A stretch of 64,000 nt of DNA from Gloeocapsopsis sp. IPPAS B-1203 (GCF_002749975.1 NZ_PEIG01000010.1:166382-230381), one strand, 5' to 3'; counted from the first letter of the stretch, positions 1 through 9,993 are shown. Notes: generated by a model not told the origin, from the letters alone. Numbers and translations are program-made.

Positions 1-358
1 TGAGATGAGCATAATAGTTTCGAGCTTTCATATCCTCAGCATGACTTTGAGCAGATTGCGCTAGTAACGAATCTTCAACTAAGGGTGGTAGCCTATTGAG
101 TTGGCGATCGCGATTAATTAACTCTAGAGCAAATACTCTTAACTCAGTGAGAGAACGAGTATTATGAGCATTCCATAGATTTACTTTTGGTTTACCAATA
201 CTCCAATCGACAGCACCAAGACCGTTATTAAAGTAAAAAGTATCTTTATAGGAATAAACCAAACATACTAAGAGTAGTATATAACCTAGAATATATTTGC
301 TACAGCACGGTTTTGCACGGTTATAAAAGCTTTTTGAAGGTTGTACTACTCTTCTCAT
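1..358 (-). CDS. CAP-domain (SCP/PR-1-like) secreted protein, N-terminal part, cut by window edge
   Basis: Reading leftward from an ATG at 356-358, an uninterrupted frame runs off the left edge of the window (about 119 codons). It opens with a basic stretch (MRRVVQPSKSFYNR), then a hydrophobic segment at about residues 27-40 (YILGYILLLVCLVYS) that should act as a signal anchor. From about residue 70 it reads ALELINRDRQLNRLPPLVED, then SAQSHAEDMKARNYYAHL, which is the start of a bacterial CAP domain, with its typical 'N-x-x-R...LPPL...HAxDM...H' layout. CAP proteins are extracytoplasmic and mostly of unknown activity. The C-terminal half lies outside the window, so the rest of the CAP cavity residues cannot be checked. 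Confidence 0.75.
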   Translation of the reverse strand, partial: MRRVVQPSKSFYNRAKPCCSKYILGYILLLVCLVYSYKDTFYFNNGLGAVDWSIGKPKVNLWNAHNTRSLTELRVFALELINRDRQLNRLPPLVEDSLLAQSAQSHAEDMKARNYYAHL

Positions 359-524
359 TGTTAATCATATCAAATAGTGAATGAGTACTTTCTAAACAGC
401 ATCAAAAAGAGGAGTTATAAGTCATCTGCACTGTTTAATATAAAAAGCATTTTCTTGCTTTAACCTCTTTTATGATTAGTTAAATTTTACACAAAAAAAT
501 TATGATGATTATATAAAAATACTG

Positions 525-683
525 TTACCAATCACCTAAAAGAGTTTCAATAAAAGTCGTCCAGGCATGTCCTTTTCCTCGAATTGCTTTTCCTTTTTCT
601 TTCTCATTTTCTTGAAGTTGATTAAAAAAATCAGTCTCTTTTGTGTCTTTAGGATCTGTCTTATCAACTTTATCTCGATTCAT
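525..683 (-). CDS. small hypothetical protein, 52 residues
   Basis: An ATG at 681-683 on the minus strand opens a 52-codon frame ending in TAA at 525-527. The product is very polar at its start (MNRDKVDKTDPKDTKETDFF), continues with a Lys/Glu-rich segment and ends HAWTTFIETLLGDW. It starts only 6 bp after the stop of the 86-residue gene upstream, which suggests a two-gene transcript. I recognise no family. The charged N-terminus and amphipathic C-terminus look protein-like, and an open frame on the opposite strand (567-749) reads as hydrophobic low-complexity sequence and is the less likely gene. There is no clear ribosome-binding site, so translation may be coupled to the upstream gene. Confidence 0.45.
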   Translation of the reverse strand: MNRDKVDKTDPKDTKETDFFNQLQENEKEKGKAIRGKGHAWTTFIETLLGDW

Positions 684-689
684 ATGAAT

Positions 690-950
690 TTAAACTTCCC
701 GTTGCATAACCACAAAGTAAGTATAGACACCTTCTTGTTCCATACCTAAGGGACGGATTTCCCAGCCTTGTTGCCCCATTGCATTATAAAATGCATCAAT
801 TGTTGGAAAATTTTTAACTTGTTGTCCATTTACGTATAAAGTTGAAATTTCTCCTGTAATTCCTCGACTCACTAATTGATACCGAACATTCATAAATTGA
901 AATTTACGTTGCTTTGATTCAACAACGTTTTGTTGAATTGAATTATGCAT
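690..950 (-). CDS. hypothetical protein, DUF4177-like, 86 residues
   Basis: The protein has a small beta-rich layout: YQLVSRGITGEISTLYVNG, then a helix (FPTIDAFYNAMGQQGWEIRP), then a closing strand YTYFVVMQRE. The pattern 'lNxlGxxGWEl' followed by a hydrophobic strand resembles DUF4177-type proteins, small domains of unknown role. This is a resemblance by eye only. The first ATG is at 948-950; an internal ATG at 890 (MNVRYQLVSRG) would remove a weakly structured leader and is an alternative start. The gene lies 6 bp upstream of the 52-residue gene and probably shares its transcript. Confidence 0.55.
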   Translation of the reverse strand: MHNSIQQNVVESKQRKFQFMNVRYQLVSRGITGEISTLYVNGQQVKNFPTIDAFYNAMGQQGWEIRPLGMEQEGVYTYFVVMQREV

Positions 951-1213
951 AACTATTTGTTTATAAAAGTTTTCATAATAGTACTTTTCACCTCAGTATA
1001 AGCTAAATTTAGAAAAGAGAGATTAGCACTACTGTATAAAATTATGTTTCTGGTCTCATCTAAGCACAATAGAGAAAATACGGACTTTAGTGATTATGAA
1101 AATTTGTCTTTCTAGAAAATGCAAACAGTGTCGTCTTAATAGTCGCTAAAAATAAACGTGAAGCGATCGCCTAAATTAAATCAGTAGCTTAGAGCATTGG
1201 AAGTAAAAATACC

Positions 1214-1792
1214 ATGACACAAGCACTACAACGTACATATACTGACGAAGAATACTTGGAATTTGAACTGACCTCAGAGGAACGTCATGAATATGCAAAT
1301 GGAGAGATTAGGTTGATGACTGGAGGAACGCCTAATCATAATGATATTGCTGGTAATCTTTATGTTCTTTTAAAACTCGCGCTCAAAGGAAAAAGCTATC
1401 GAACTTTTTATGCCGATCAGCGTCTTTGGATTCCCGATCGCAATCTCTACACCTATCCTGATGTTATGGTTGTTGAAAAGCCTTTGCAAGTGCAATCAGG
1501 GCGCACTGATACCATTATCAATCCTGTCATGATTGCTGAAGTTCTATCTAAATCAACGCAAGATTACGATCGCGGCGAAAAGTTTGTTTCTTACCGTACT
1601 ATTGATAGCTTTCGTGAATATTTATTGATCGATCAATATAACGTTCATGTCGAACACTATATCAAGACTGCTGCACATCAATGGCTACTGACAGAGTACG
1701 AAGATCCTACAATTACAATATCTTTTCAAGCTTTTGAATTCCAAATTCAAATTGCCGAACTCTACGAAAATATAGATCTTTCTAGCGTCTAG
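1214..1792 (+). CDS. Uma2-family (DUF820) putative endonuclease, 192 residues
   Basis: Uma2 proteins are PD-(D/E)XK-fold nuclease-like proteins found in large numbers in cyanobacteria; the cellular role is not established. This one shows the family signatures in order: TYTDEEYLEFE near the N-terminus, HEYANGEIRLMTGGTPNHN at about residues 25-43, YADQRLWIPDRNLYTYPDVM at about residues 66-85, where the PDV aspartate is the presumed metal ligand, and NPVMIAEVLSKSTQDYDRG at about residues 103-121, giving the E of the E-x-L core. The length is normal. In many family members the residue after EVLS is P or E; here it is K. It is a single gene with its own upstream spacer, with no sign of a toxin-antitoxin partner next to it. 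Confidence 0.85.
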   Translation: MTQALQRTYTDEEYLEFELTSEERHEYANGEIRLMTGGTPNHNDIAGNLYVLLKLALKGKSYRTFYADQRLWIPDRNLYTYPDVMVVEKPLQVQSGRTDTIINPVMIAEVLSKSTQDYDRGEKFVSYRTIDSFREYLLIDQYNVHVEHYIKTAAHQWLLTEYEDPTITISFQAFEFQIQIAELYENIDLSSV

Positions 1793-1894
1793 TGAGGCTG
1801 CTGACGTTTATATTAATAAAAACTGCTCATCTACTCCTATTACCGATTACCAACCCACATAAATATTATTAGAATTCAGTAAAACAATACTAAA

Positions 1895-3274
1895 CTACTT
1901 CCCAATACAGAACCGACTAAAGATGCGATCGAGAACCGACTCAGTAACTTCCTCTCCAGTAATTTCTCCTAAAGCTTGAATTGCACCTCTCAAATCAATC
2001 GTCCAAAAATCTAAAGGTAATTGTTGAGCAATTGTGTTGTGTACCTGTTCTAAAGAAGCTTTGGCACGAGTAAGCGCGGCGGCTTGGCGCTGATTAATTG
2101 CTAAGTCGGTATCGGCTGAATGAACCTTTCCTGTTTTTATAGTTGTTAAAATAGCGTGTTCTAAATCTTCAATGCCTTGATTCTTAGCAGCAGCGGTTGT
2201 TACTACGTTACTTATGCTATCTGGATACTTCACTGCTTCTGCTAAAGCTAAGTCGATTTTATTAATAACTAATATCAACGGACGATGTTGCACTTGTTGG
2301 TAAATCTCAGCATCCGCAGCAGTCCATCCCGCAGCTGCATCAATCGTCAGTAAGACTAAATCAGCCGCAGCAGCACTAGTGAGCGATCGCTCTACACCAA
2401 TTTTCTCAACTTGATCTTCAGTCGCTCGAATTCCAGCAGTGTCTAACACTTGGATGGGAATACCACCAACGACTAACTGCGACTCCACAACATCGCGAGT
2501 CGTTCCAGGTAAATTAGTCACGATCGCGCGATCGCTGCGACTCCAAGCATTAAGTAAACTTGATTTTCCCACATTCGGACGCCCGACAATGGCAACTTTT
2601 AAACCGCTGCGCAAGAGTTCACCCTGATCTGCAGTTGCTAATATTTGCGTAACTTGTGCTAAAACTTCTGCAAGTTGTGATATTATCTCATTACAATCCA
2701 GCGGCGGCAAATCTTCCTCAAAATCGATACGAGCTTCAATTTCTGCGAGAATATCTAAACATTTAGCACGCAAGTAACGAATTGGATGTGCTAACTTGCC
2801 TTGTACTCCAGCTAACGCAGTTTGAGCAGCTTGAGGCGATCGCGCTCCTACTAAATCGGCAATGCTTTCAGCTTGAGTCAGATCAAGTCTGCCATTCAAA
2901 AAGGCTCTTAGAGTAAATTCTCCAGGTTGCGCGAGTTTTGCACCCTGCATTAAACACAACTGCAACACCTGTTGCACTGCCATAATGCCCCCATGACAGT
3001 GAAACTCCACAACATCTTCGCGCGTGTAAGAACGCGGTGCTTGCATAATCAGTAAGAGTGCTTCATCTACGACTTGTTTTGTCTGGGGATGACGGATATA
3101 ACCATAAAGAATGCGGTGAGAATCCCAAACTTGCTTTCCTGGGGCGTAAAATAAAGCTTGGGCAATAGCAAGGCTTTCCCTACCAGATACCCGCACAATA
3201 CCGACACTGCCTTGTTGTGGCACAATAGCAGTTGCGATCGCTGCGATCGTTGTTCCTAATCCCTCGTATGTCAC
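1895..3274 (-). CDS. mnmE: tRNA uridine-5-carboxymethylaminomethyl modification GTPase MnmE
   Basis: MnmE, with MnmG, modifies the wobble uridine of certain tRNAs (cmnm5U). The protein has an N-terminal formyl-THF-binding domain ([20 protein letters not shown]), a helical domain, an inserted G domain with [12 protein letters not shown] (G1), DTAG (G3) and NKID (G4), and the diagnostic C-terminus FCIGK, whose cysteine is needed for modification. The frame is open from a TTG at 3313, but I place the start at the GTG at 3274 because family similarity begins right after it ([17 protein letters not shown]). Neither site has a strong ribosome-binding site. It is transcribed divergently from tex and convergently with the Uma2 gene. 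Confidence 0.93.
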   Translation of the reverse strand: MTYEGLGTTIAAIATAIVPQQGSVGIVRVSGRESLAIAQALFYAPGKQVWDSHRILYGYIRHPQTKQVVDEALLLIMQAPRSYTREDVVEFHCHGGIMAVQQVLQLCLMQGAKLAQPGEFTLRAFLNGRLDLTQAESIADLVGARSPQAAQTALAGVQGKLAHPIRYLRAKCLDILAEIEARIDFEEDLPPLDCNEIISQLAEVLAQVTQILATADQGELLRSGLKVAIVGRPNVGKSSLLNAWSRSDRAIVTNLPGTTRDVVESQLVVGGIPIQVLDTAGIRATEDQVEKIGVERSLTSAAAADLVLLTIDAAAGWTAADAEIYQQVQHRPLILVINKIDLALAEAVKYPDSISNVVTTAAAKNQGIEDLEHAILTTIKTGKVHSADTDLAINQRQAAALTRAKASLEQVHNTIAQQLPLDFWTIDLRGAIQALGEITGEEVTESVLDRIFSRFCIGK

Positions 3275-3490
3275 GCTTTTATTGAACCTAAGTTCCTTTC
3301 CTATGCTAAACAATATAGGAGAGGTCGGAGGTTAGAGAATTACTTTAACACCTGATTTGGAACAGGTTACGGGCTGACTTGAAATGGTGACTTTTAAGAT
3401 CTCTTTATAGAGTAATTCATTATCACTTATTGCTAATTGCCGATCGTCATCTCCTTATTTGGTCAATCTGCTATCAAAATTACATGCCTG

Positions 3491-5656
3491 ATGTTAAATA
3501 TTCCGCAAGTTCTAGCACAAGAATTGTCTCTCAAACCTTTTCAGGTTCAAAATGCGCTTGATTTGTTTGCCGAAGGTGCGACGATTCCTTTTATTGCGCG
3601 TTACCGCAAAGAACGTACAGGAGAAATGAATGAGGTACAACTGCGGGATTTAGCCGAAAGATACACTTATTTAACCGAATTAGAAGCAAGAAAGACAACA
3701 ATTCTAGATGCGATCGCCGCCTCAGGTAAACTTACAGATGAACTTAAATACAAAATAGAAACGTGTCTGCAAAAAACTGAATTAGAAGATCTCTATCTTC
3801 CTTATCGACCAAAACGACGCACTAAGGCAACTATTGCGAGAGAAAAAGGGTTAGAACCACTAGCAGAGTTGATTAAATCTTTAAATACTAAAAACGCACC
3901 ACTAGTGTCCCTCGAAAAGGAAGCAACAAAGTATTTATCCGAAGAAGTCAAAACCATAGCAGAAGCACTGAGTAGTGCTGGAGACATTCTTGCAGAAGAA
4001 GTTTCAGAAAAAGCGAATTTACGCGCTTATGTGCGAGATTACCTCATTCAGAATGGAGTATTTAAATCTCAAATTAAAAAAGAGTATTCTGAAGGTACAA
4101 CTAAGTTTGAAACTTACCGAAATTTTAGTGTCTGCGTTCAAGATATTGCCCCGCACAACCTGCTAGCCTTACTACGAGGTGAGAATGAAAAAATCTTAGC
4201 TTTAGAATTAGCTTTTGATGAAACAGAGGTTTTATTTAACATAGCAGCACAAGAAATCAAAACTAAAGTTCCAGACATTCGGGAATTTTATCGCGAAATG
4301 CTCAAGGACGCCTTCAACCGCTTGATGAAAAATTCATTAATTGGTGAAGTTATTACTCAAAAGAAAGCTGAAGCAGATATTGAGTCAATTAAAACCTTTG
4401 AAACAAATTTAAGAGAATTATTGTTGTCTCCACCCGCTGGAATGAAACCGACACTAGCAATCGATCCAGGATTTCGCACAGGTTGTAAAGTTGCTGTACT
4501 AGATGAAACAGGAAAATTTTTAGATTATCACGCAGTATTTCCTCATGCTTCTACAAATGAGCGATCGCAAGCTGCAAAAACAATTCAAAAATTGATTGAA
4601 GAGTATAAAATTGAACTGATTGCGATCGGTAATGGGACAGCTAGCCGCGAAACTGATGAATTTGTTTCAGAAGTTTTAAAAACAGTAGAGCAAAAGCCAA
4701 TTAAAGTAATTGTAAACGAGTCGGGTGCATCAATTTATTCAGCCAGTCAAGTTGCACTTACTGAATTTCCCGATCTTGATATTACAGTACGCGGTGCAAT
4801 TAGTATTGGTCGTCGGTTGCAAGACCCTTTAGCAGAATTAGTAAAAATCGATCCTAAATCAATCGGTGTTGGGCAATATCAACACGATGTTGACCAAAAA
4901 TTGCTCAAAAAAAAGCTGGATGAAGTTGTAGAAAGCTGTGTGAATTACGTTGGTGTAGATTTGAATACTGCTTCTAAAGAATTACTAAATTTTGTGTCTG
5001 GAATTAGCCCTACAGTCGCAAATAATGTTGTTGCTTATCGCAATCAGAACGGTGCTTTCAAGAGTCGCCAGGAGCTACTTAAAGTCGCTAAACTAGGACC
5101 AAAAGCTTTTGAACAAGCCGCAGGTTTTTTACGTATTCGTGGAGGAAAAAACCCTTTAGATAACACTGCAGTACATCCTGAAAGTTATAGCGTTGTAGAG
5201 GCGATCGCTGCGGACTTAAGTATATCTCCAGTACAAATTACCCAAGCTGCCCAAAAACTCAAATCAATTTCTCTGAAAAAATATGTGACAGCGATGATTG
5301 GCGAACCAACATTACGCGATATCCTCAACGAATTAGAAAAACCTGGAAGAGATCCTCGCGCAGAGTTTAAGTATGCCACCTTCAAAGAAGGAATTAAAGA
5401 AATAACTGACCTTCAAATTGGCATGGAATTAGAAGGTATTGTGACAAACGTTGCTAACTTTGGTGCATTCGTAGATATTGGAATTCACGAAAATGGCTTA
5501 ATTCACATATCACAATTATCACATCGTTTTGTGAGCGATCCTAAACAAATTGTTAAGGTAGGACAAATTGTGCGAGTTAAAGTATTAGATATTAATGAAA
5601 AGCAAAAACGGATTAGCTTGTCAATAAAGGCAGTTAGTCATATTAAATCTAGTTAA
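3491..5656 (+). CDS. tex: Tex-family RNA-binding transcription accessory protein, 721 residues
   Basis: Tex proteins bind nucleic acid and are thought to act in transcription or RNA metabolism. The N-terminus is canonical (MLNIPQVLAQELSLKPFQVQ, then IPFIARYRKERTGEMNEVQL). A YqgF/RNase H-like domain starts near residue 319 (PTLAIDPGFRTGCKVAVLDE), followed by helix-hairpin-helix motifs (LNTASKELLNFVSGISPTVA) and a C-terminal S1 domain near residues 639-715 (GIVTNVANFGAFVDIG, GLIHISQLS). An earlier TTG at 3437 extends the frame by 18 residues of non-family sequence, so I choose the ATG at 3491. The gene is complete, AT-rich and stands alone, divergent from mnmE. Confidence 0.93.
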   Translation: MLNIPQVLAQELSLKPFQVQNALDLFAEGATIPFIARYRKERTGEMNEVQLRDLAERYTYLTELEARKTTILDAIAASGKLTDELKYKIETCLQKTELEDLYLPYRPKRRTKATIAREKGLEPLAELIKSLNTKNAPLVSLEKEATKYLSEEVKTIAEALSSAGDILAEEVSEKANLRAYVRDYLIQNGVFKSQIKKEYSEGTTKFETYRNFSVCVQDIAPHNLLALLRGENEKILALELAFDETEVLFNIAAQEIKTKVPDIREFYREMLKDAFNRLMKNSLIGEVITQKKAEADIESIKTFETNLRELLLSPPAGMKPTLAIDPGFRTGCKVAVLDETGKFLDYHAVFPHASTNERSQAAKTIQKLIEEYKIELIAIGNGTASRETDEFVSEVLKTVEQKPIKVIVNESGASIYSASQVALTEFPDLDITVRGAISIGRRLQDPLAELVKIDPKSIGVGQYQHDVDQKLLKKKLDEVVESCVNYVGVDLNTASKELLNFVSGISPTVANNVVAYRNQNGAFKSRQELLKVAKLGPKAFEQAAGFLRIRGGKNPLDNTAVHPESYSVVEAIAADLSISPVQITQAAQKLKSISLKKYVTAMIGEPTLRDILNELEKPGRDPRAEFKYATFKEGIKEITDLQIGMELEGIVTNVANFGAFVDIGIHENGLIHISQLSHRFVSDPKQIVKVGQIVRVKVLDINEKQKRISLSIKAVSHIKSS

Positions 5657-5758
5657 TTACGATTAAAGTGGCTAATGGCTAGTCACTAGTAACCAACCAC
5701 TAATCACTAGCAACTCAATAATAATGTAGTTATTCAACCGAAGTCAAAAGTAACTAGT

Positions 5759-8700
5759 TTAAACAAAAACATTTTGTTGAATTAAGGCAGTTGCAGCTTC
5801 TTTGTGTAATGGTTGAGAAAAGAAGTAACCTTGCCCATATTCACACTCTAAATCCTGAATTTGTGTAAGTTGTTCTGAAGTTTCAATTCCTTCAGCAACT
5901 ACATTCATATTTAAGTTATGTGCCATTCTTGTAATTGTCTTTACAAGTTCTGGATTCTCATTATCTCTACCCATTCGTTTCACAAAAGAACGGTCAATTT
6001 TTAAGGCATCAATAGGAAAACTATGCAAATAACTGAGCGATGAATAACCAGTACCAAAGTCATCAATGTACACTTGAATACCCAGCTTTTTGAGCTGTGC
6101 GAGCATATTTGCTGCTAGATCTGCATTTTCGATTAAAACACTTTCTGTAATTTCTATCTTCAAACTCTGCCCAGGCAAGCTAGTCTCCTGTAAAATTCGG
6201 TCAATTTGTTTAATTAAATCTGGTTGAGCAAATTGTTTGCCAGAAAAATTAATATTGATTGATAAAGGTGAAGCTGTGAATTTTTCTTGCCAAATATGTG
6301 TTTGATGACAAGCTTCGTGTAGCACCCAGTAGCCAATAGGAATAATTAAGCCAGTTTCTTCAGCTACAGGAATAAACTCTAGTGGTGAAACAATACCATG
6401 AACTGGGTGATGCCACCGCAGTAGTGCCTCAAATCCAGTAATTTGGTTGCTACGTAGTGAGACAATTGGTTGGTAGTAAATTTGCAACTCCTGGCGTTCT
6501 ATAGCACGTCTTAGGTCATTCTCTAATTGCAATAATGATACTGCTCGTGTATGCATTTCTTTATCAAACACTGCATGACGGGCTTTACCAAGTGATTTAG
6601 CACGATACATAACGGTGTCAGCATCACGGAGGATATCTTCGGGTTGATTGTATTCACTTGTACTTAGAGCAATACCAATACTTGTTGTAATGAACACTTC
6701 GTAACCATTAAGATTAAACGGCGATGTCAGTTCTTTTTGAATTCGTTCTGCTATTAAAGTTGCATCTTTAACATCTTTTATATCATCAAGTAAAATTACA
6801 AACTCATCGCCACCTAAACGGGCGACTGTATCTGTAGAACGTAAGCAAACTTCTAACCTACGGACAAAAGCAATCAGTAATTGATCTCCAACTAAATGCC
6901 CAAGACTGTCATTAACTAATTTGAAGCGATCTAAGTCTAAAAATAGGACAGCAAATAAGTAACTATGACGCCTTTTAGTTCGTACTAAAGCATGCCCTAG
7001 TCGCTGCATAAATAGTGCTCGATTAGGTAAACCTGTCAGAGAGTCATGAAAAGCTTCGTAGAGTAATTTTTCTTCAGCTAAGGTTCGTTCAGTAATTTCT
7101 GCTTGCAACTCTTTATTGATTTGTGCTAGTTCTGCAGTTCTTTGTTTGACACGAATTTCCAAGTCATCGTGGGCTTTGCGTAATGCTTCTTGCGATCGCT
7201 TGCGTTCACAAGCCTCAATTGAGACAGAAACCAAGTCAGCAATTGAAGCTGCAAAATTCTTCTCTTCAATACTCCAATGACGGTTAGAGCCTAGGTGTTC
7301 GTGACAGACTACACCTACCATAGAACCTCCTAGCCAAATTGGTGCATCCAACATTGATGTAATGTTATTGGCGTAAAGATACAGTTGGGTTAGTTCTTTT
7401 GTTCTAGGATCAGTGTGAGCATCATAAGCTGCAATGGTTCGTTCTTCTTGTAGTGCTTCAAAGTAGGTAGGATAGTGGGCTGCTGCTAATTCTGCACCTT
7501 GAGAATGCTCGTCTGTACTTTTGCGATATAAGTCAACACAAAGTAATTTTTTGTACAGTTCATCGTCGTATAACCATACTCCGACACGTTCTACTTCTAA
7601 AGTATGTGCTGCTGCTTCTGTAATTTCCTGTAAGTTAGTGTGTAAATCGCTACAGTCTAATATTTTATGTTTTGCGAGTTCAGCGAGGACTCTATTGTAT
7701 GTGTGATAGCGTTCTTCGCTTTGGCGTTGCTCTTCAATCGAGTGTTCCAACGCTTCTAACATTTCATTAATTGTACCAGCCAAGCTAGAGAGTTCATCTT
7801 GTCCACTAATGGAAAATACTCTTGCTGCAAGATCGCCACTTCTACCAATTCCTTGAACATCAGCGCTTAATCGAGATAGTCGTGACAAAATGAGTTTTTC
7901 AATCAACAATAGCGTGGCAACAACAAACACAACACCCACAATCAACAAAGATGACAGCAAATGACGAATACTAGCTTGACCTTGTTGATAAATTAATCTT
8001 GGTGTATCTACGCGCAGTAGCAGCGCTGGTTTGTTATAAATATCCTCAATGACAGTGTATCCAGCAATTTGTTGATCTAACGGTCTGACGAAGATTGATC
8101 CTTGAGCCGAAGAACTGAGGGCAAAACGCACTCGGTGAATATCCTGCGGTAGTTGTGTATCATCAAAACGATACACCTTTACAGATAAATGAGTTTGTTC
8201 AGCAAGTTTGGCGATCGCTGAATCATTCAAATAACGACCCATGATCAATGTCCCTCGAATCGGACCACGACTCTCACTATTGAGAATTGGTCTTGAGGCA
8301 ATCATCATTGGACCTTCTGGTAGCATTACCAGACCTGATATAGAACTTTTTATATTTGAGTGCTGTAAAACTGTTTTAGCTGTAAGATGCTTCTGAAAGT
8401 TAGGCAAAAGAGAAATTTCTTGTCCGCGTTCTAAGTCATAGCCTTTATCAAAAACAATCTTCCCAGAAGCATGAACATAAAGCATCAAATTTAACTTTAA
8501 TCGATTAATGCTGACATTACTAAGATATGCGGTAATGTATTCTTGATTAGAATTTTCTACGAACGAATAAGTTTCATCCCATTCAGCCCAATCGCGTGTT
8601 GTTAATCTCAATTTGGCAATTTCATCAGACAAGGCATCATGAACTCTTTTAACATTAGAACGACTATCTTCTTGCTCTAATTTCGAGAAACCACGTAACA

Positions 8701-8788
8701 AAATAGTTGACGAGGTAGCGTATATAACCCCAATTAAACTGATAAGAGTGACGCCGATTAGTAACAGTGTTTTCTTTCGCAGTGTCAT
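5759..8788 (-). CDS. CHASE4-HAMP-GAF-GGDEF-EAL cyclic-di-GMP signalling protein, 1009 residues
   Basis: This is a membrane sensor predicted to make and break down cyclic-di-GMP. In order: an N-terminal membrane segment (about 7-30), a periplasmic CHASE4-type sensor (about 35-275), a second membrane segment and HAMP domain (about 285-350), a GAF domain (about 365-520), a short coiled coil, a GGDEF domain (about 580-735) and an EAL domain (about 750-1000). The GGDEF site is intact (RLGGDEF) and has an inhibitory I-site RSTD exactly five residues upstream. The EAL domain keeps EALLRW, EITESV, DDFGTGYSSLSYL, KIDRSFV and AEGIET, so both activities look possible. The net output cannot be read from sequence. 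It stands alone, with a long spacer on its 5' side. Confidence 0.92.
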   Translation of the reverse strand: MTLRKKTLLLIGVTLISLIGVIYATSSTILLRGFSKLEQEDSRSNVKRVHDALSDEIAKLRLTTRDWAEWDETYSFVENSNQEYITAYLSNVSINRLKLNLMLYVHASGKIVFDKGYDLERGQEISLLPNFQKHLTAKTVLQHSNIKSSISGLVMLPEGPMMIASRPILNSESRGPIRGTLIMGRYLNDSAIAKLAEQTHLSVKVYRFDDTQLPQDIHRVRFALSSSAQGSIFVRPLDQQIAGYTVIEDIYNKPALLLRVDTPRLIYQQGQASIRHLLSSLLIVGVVFVVATLLLIEKLILSRLSRLSADVQGIGRSGDLAARVFSISGQDELSSLAGTINEMLEALEHSIEEQRQSEERYHTYNRVLAELAKHKILDCSDLHTNLQEITEAAAHTLEVERVGVWLYDDELYKKLLCVDLYRKSTDEHSQGAELAAAHYPTYFEALQEERTIAAYDAHTDPRTKELTQLYLYANNITSMLDAPIWLGGSMVGVVCHEHLGSNRHWSIEEKNFAASIADLVSVSIEACERKRSQEALRKAHDDLEIRVKQRTAELAQINKELQAEITERTLAEEKLLYEAFHDSLTGLPNRALFMQRLGHALVRTKRRHSYLFAVLFLDLDRFKLVNDSLGHLVGDQLLIAFVRRLEVCLRSTDTVARLGGDEFVILLDDIKDVKDATLIAERIQKELTSPFNLNGYEVFITTSIGIALSTSEYNQPEDILRDADTVMYRAKSLGKARHAVFDKEMHTRAVSLLQLENDLRRAIERQELQIYYQPIVSLRSNQITGFEALLRWHHPVHGIVSPLEFIPVAEETGLIIPIGYWVLHEACHQTHIWQEKFTASPLSININFSGKQFAQPDLIKQIDRILQETSLPGQSLKIEITESVLIENADLAANMLAQLKKLGIQVYIDDFGTGYSSLSYLHSFPIDALKIDRSFVKRMGRDNENPELVKTITRMAHNLNMNVVAEGIETSEQLTQIQDLECEYGQGYFFSQPLHKEAATALIQQNVFV

Positions 8789-9477
8789 GTGTGCAATCTC
8801 AGGGGTTAAATCAAACGCTGGTAAAACACATCCTCGTTTTCCAATATAATTTTGAAACTTCTAATACTCAAAGAACCATCAAAGCTTCTTCTTTACTACC
8901 GTACATCCACTACAATTCTCTCAAGCTTGCATTTGAGCTTAATCATATTTCCGTAGAATTACGATTGTTCCTCTCGGTACCCGATTTGTTATACTTGCAT
9001 GACTTATAGTATTTAATAATATTTTAATATTTACATGACTTTATAGCTTACTCTGGCTTAGATGTAGGTGAAGTAGGTACGAGTAGCTCTGCATTATCAC
9101 TCGGCGCAATAAATTAGACAAATCTTTATTAATCAACAGTAAATACACTGAACCGAGCTAATACTGAGTTCACCTCTATCAGTGAAACTACCATAGCACC
9201 TCAGTAAAGTTAGCGTTAAATTAAGCTTGTTTAGCAAAAATACTTTGTAAAGCATCCTAGCTAAATCTGAAATATGGTTCTTTCCAACTTTTTTGGGTTG
9301 ATGTAGAATCATTAATTTAAAGTATGAAAATATTTCTACTATTGCTTTTTAGTTAGTGAAAATCAGTAAAAAAATTGATAACTACAAATCTGCAATCAAA
9401 GTACTTTATAAGGTTTGTACAAGCTGTTTTTGCTAAATAGAGTACGCACCTAGCTTAGAGTGTTTTTTGGAGGAAAA
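8789..9477. other. intergenic region between divergent genes
   Basis: These roughly 690 bp separate the 5' end of the GGDEF-EAL gene from the SET-domain gene. I see no gene. An 80-codon frame at 8767-9009 (+) has no ribosome-binding site and no recognisable protein pattern. The stretch is AT-rich and must hold both promoters, but I could not assign convincing -35/-10 boxes. The only clear signal is the GGAGG at 9469-9473 just ahead of the SET gene. Confidence 0.5.
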
Positions 9478-9993
9478 ATGTTGGCATTATCTGAATCTTA
9501 CTTATTAACTCATGAAAAGTTTTACATAGACAATAGTAAATTTGGTCAGGGTCTATTTGCCAAAAAAGACATTAGAGTAGGAGAAAATATTTTAATATTT
9601 ACTGGTGGCATTATTGATTTTGACCAAGCAGTCCTAAAGGCACCACCATATGAGGGTGATGCTTTGCAAATTGGTAAAAGTGTTTATGTAAACCTAGAGC
9701 CTCCTGGTCGTTTTGTCAATCATTCTTGCAATCCTAATGCTGGTATTAAAAATGATATTGAATTAGTAGCGCTGAGAAACATTGAAGCAGGTGAAGAGAT
9801 CTACTTCGATTATTCTACAACTATGGATGAGGATTACTGGAGCTTACAGTGTGGTTGTGGAAGTATAAATTGTAGAAAAGTTATTAAAGATTTTAAGCAT
9901 TTACCATATCATGTTAAACGCAAATATTTAGATTTAAATATTGTGCAAAAGTTTATTGCTGTGCAGTACCCAACTACGGCTAAAGCTAAGTAA
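9478..9993 (+). CDS. SET-domain protein methyltransferase, 171 residues
   Basis: SET proteins transfer a methyl group from S-adenosylmethionine to protein lysines. The whole SET core is visible: GQGLFAKKDIRVGENI at the start, then GRFVNHSCNPNAG (the N-H-S-C motif that binds the cofactor), GEEIYFDYSTTMDED (the catalytic-tyrosine region), and a post-SET cysteine cluster CGCGSINC with RKVI after it, which would bind zinc. The ATG at 9478 is chosen over the in-frame GTG at 9460 because a GGAGG lies 4 nt upstream of it. The protein is little more than the catalytic domain, so the target cannot be deduced. The gene stands alone between long spacers. Bacterial SET genes are often ascribed to exchange with eukaryotes; I see no compositional sign of recent transfer. 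Confidence 0.87.
   Translation: MLALSESYLLTHEKFYIDNSKFGQGLFAKKDIRVGENILIFTGGIIDFDQAVLKAPPYEGDALQIGKSVYVNLEPPGRFVNHSCNPNAGIKNDIELVALRNIEAGEEIYFDYSTTMDEDYWSLQCGCGSINCRKVIKDFKHLPYHVKRKYLDLNIVQKFIAVQYPTTAKAK

Noticed and set aside
567..749. 60-codon frame on the + strand
   Set aside because: Hydrophobic low-complexity product; lies antisense to two more credible small genes (525-683 and 690-950).
8767..9009. 80-codon open frame on the + strand overlapping the 5' end of the GGDEF-EAL gene
   Set aside because: No ribosome-binding site, overlaps the start of a certain gene on the other strand, and the product has no protein-like pattern.
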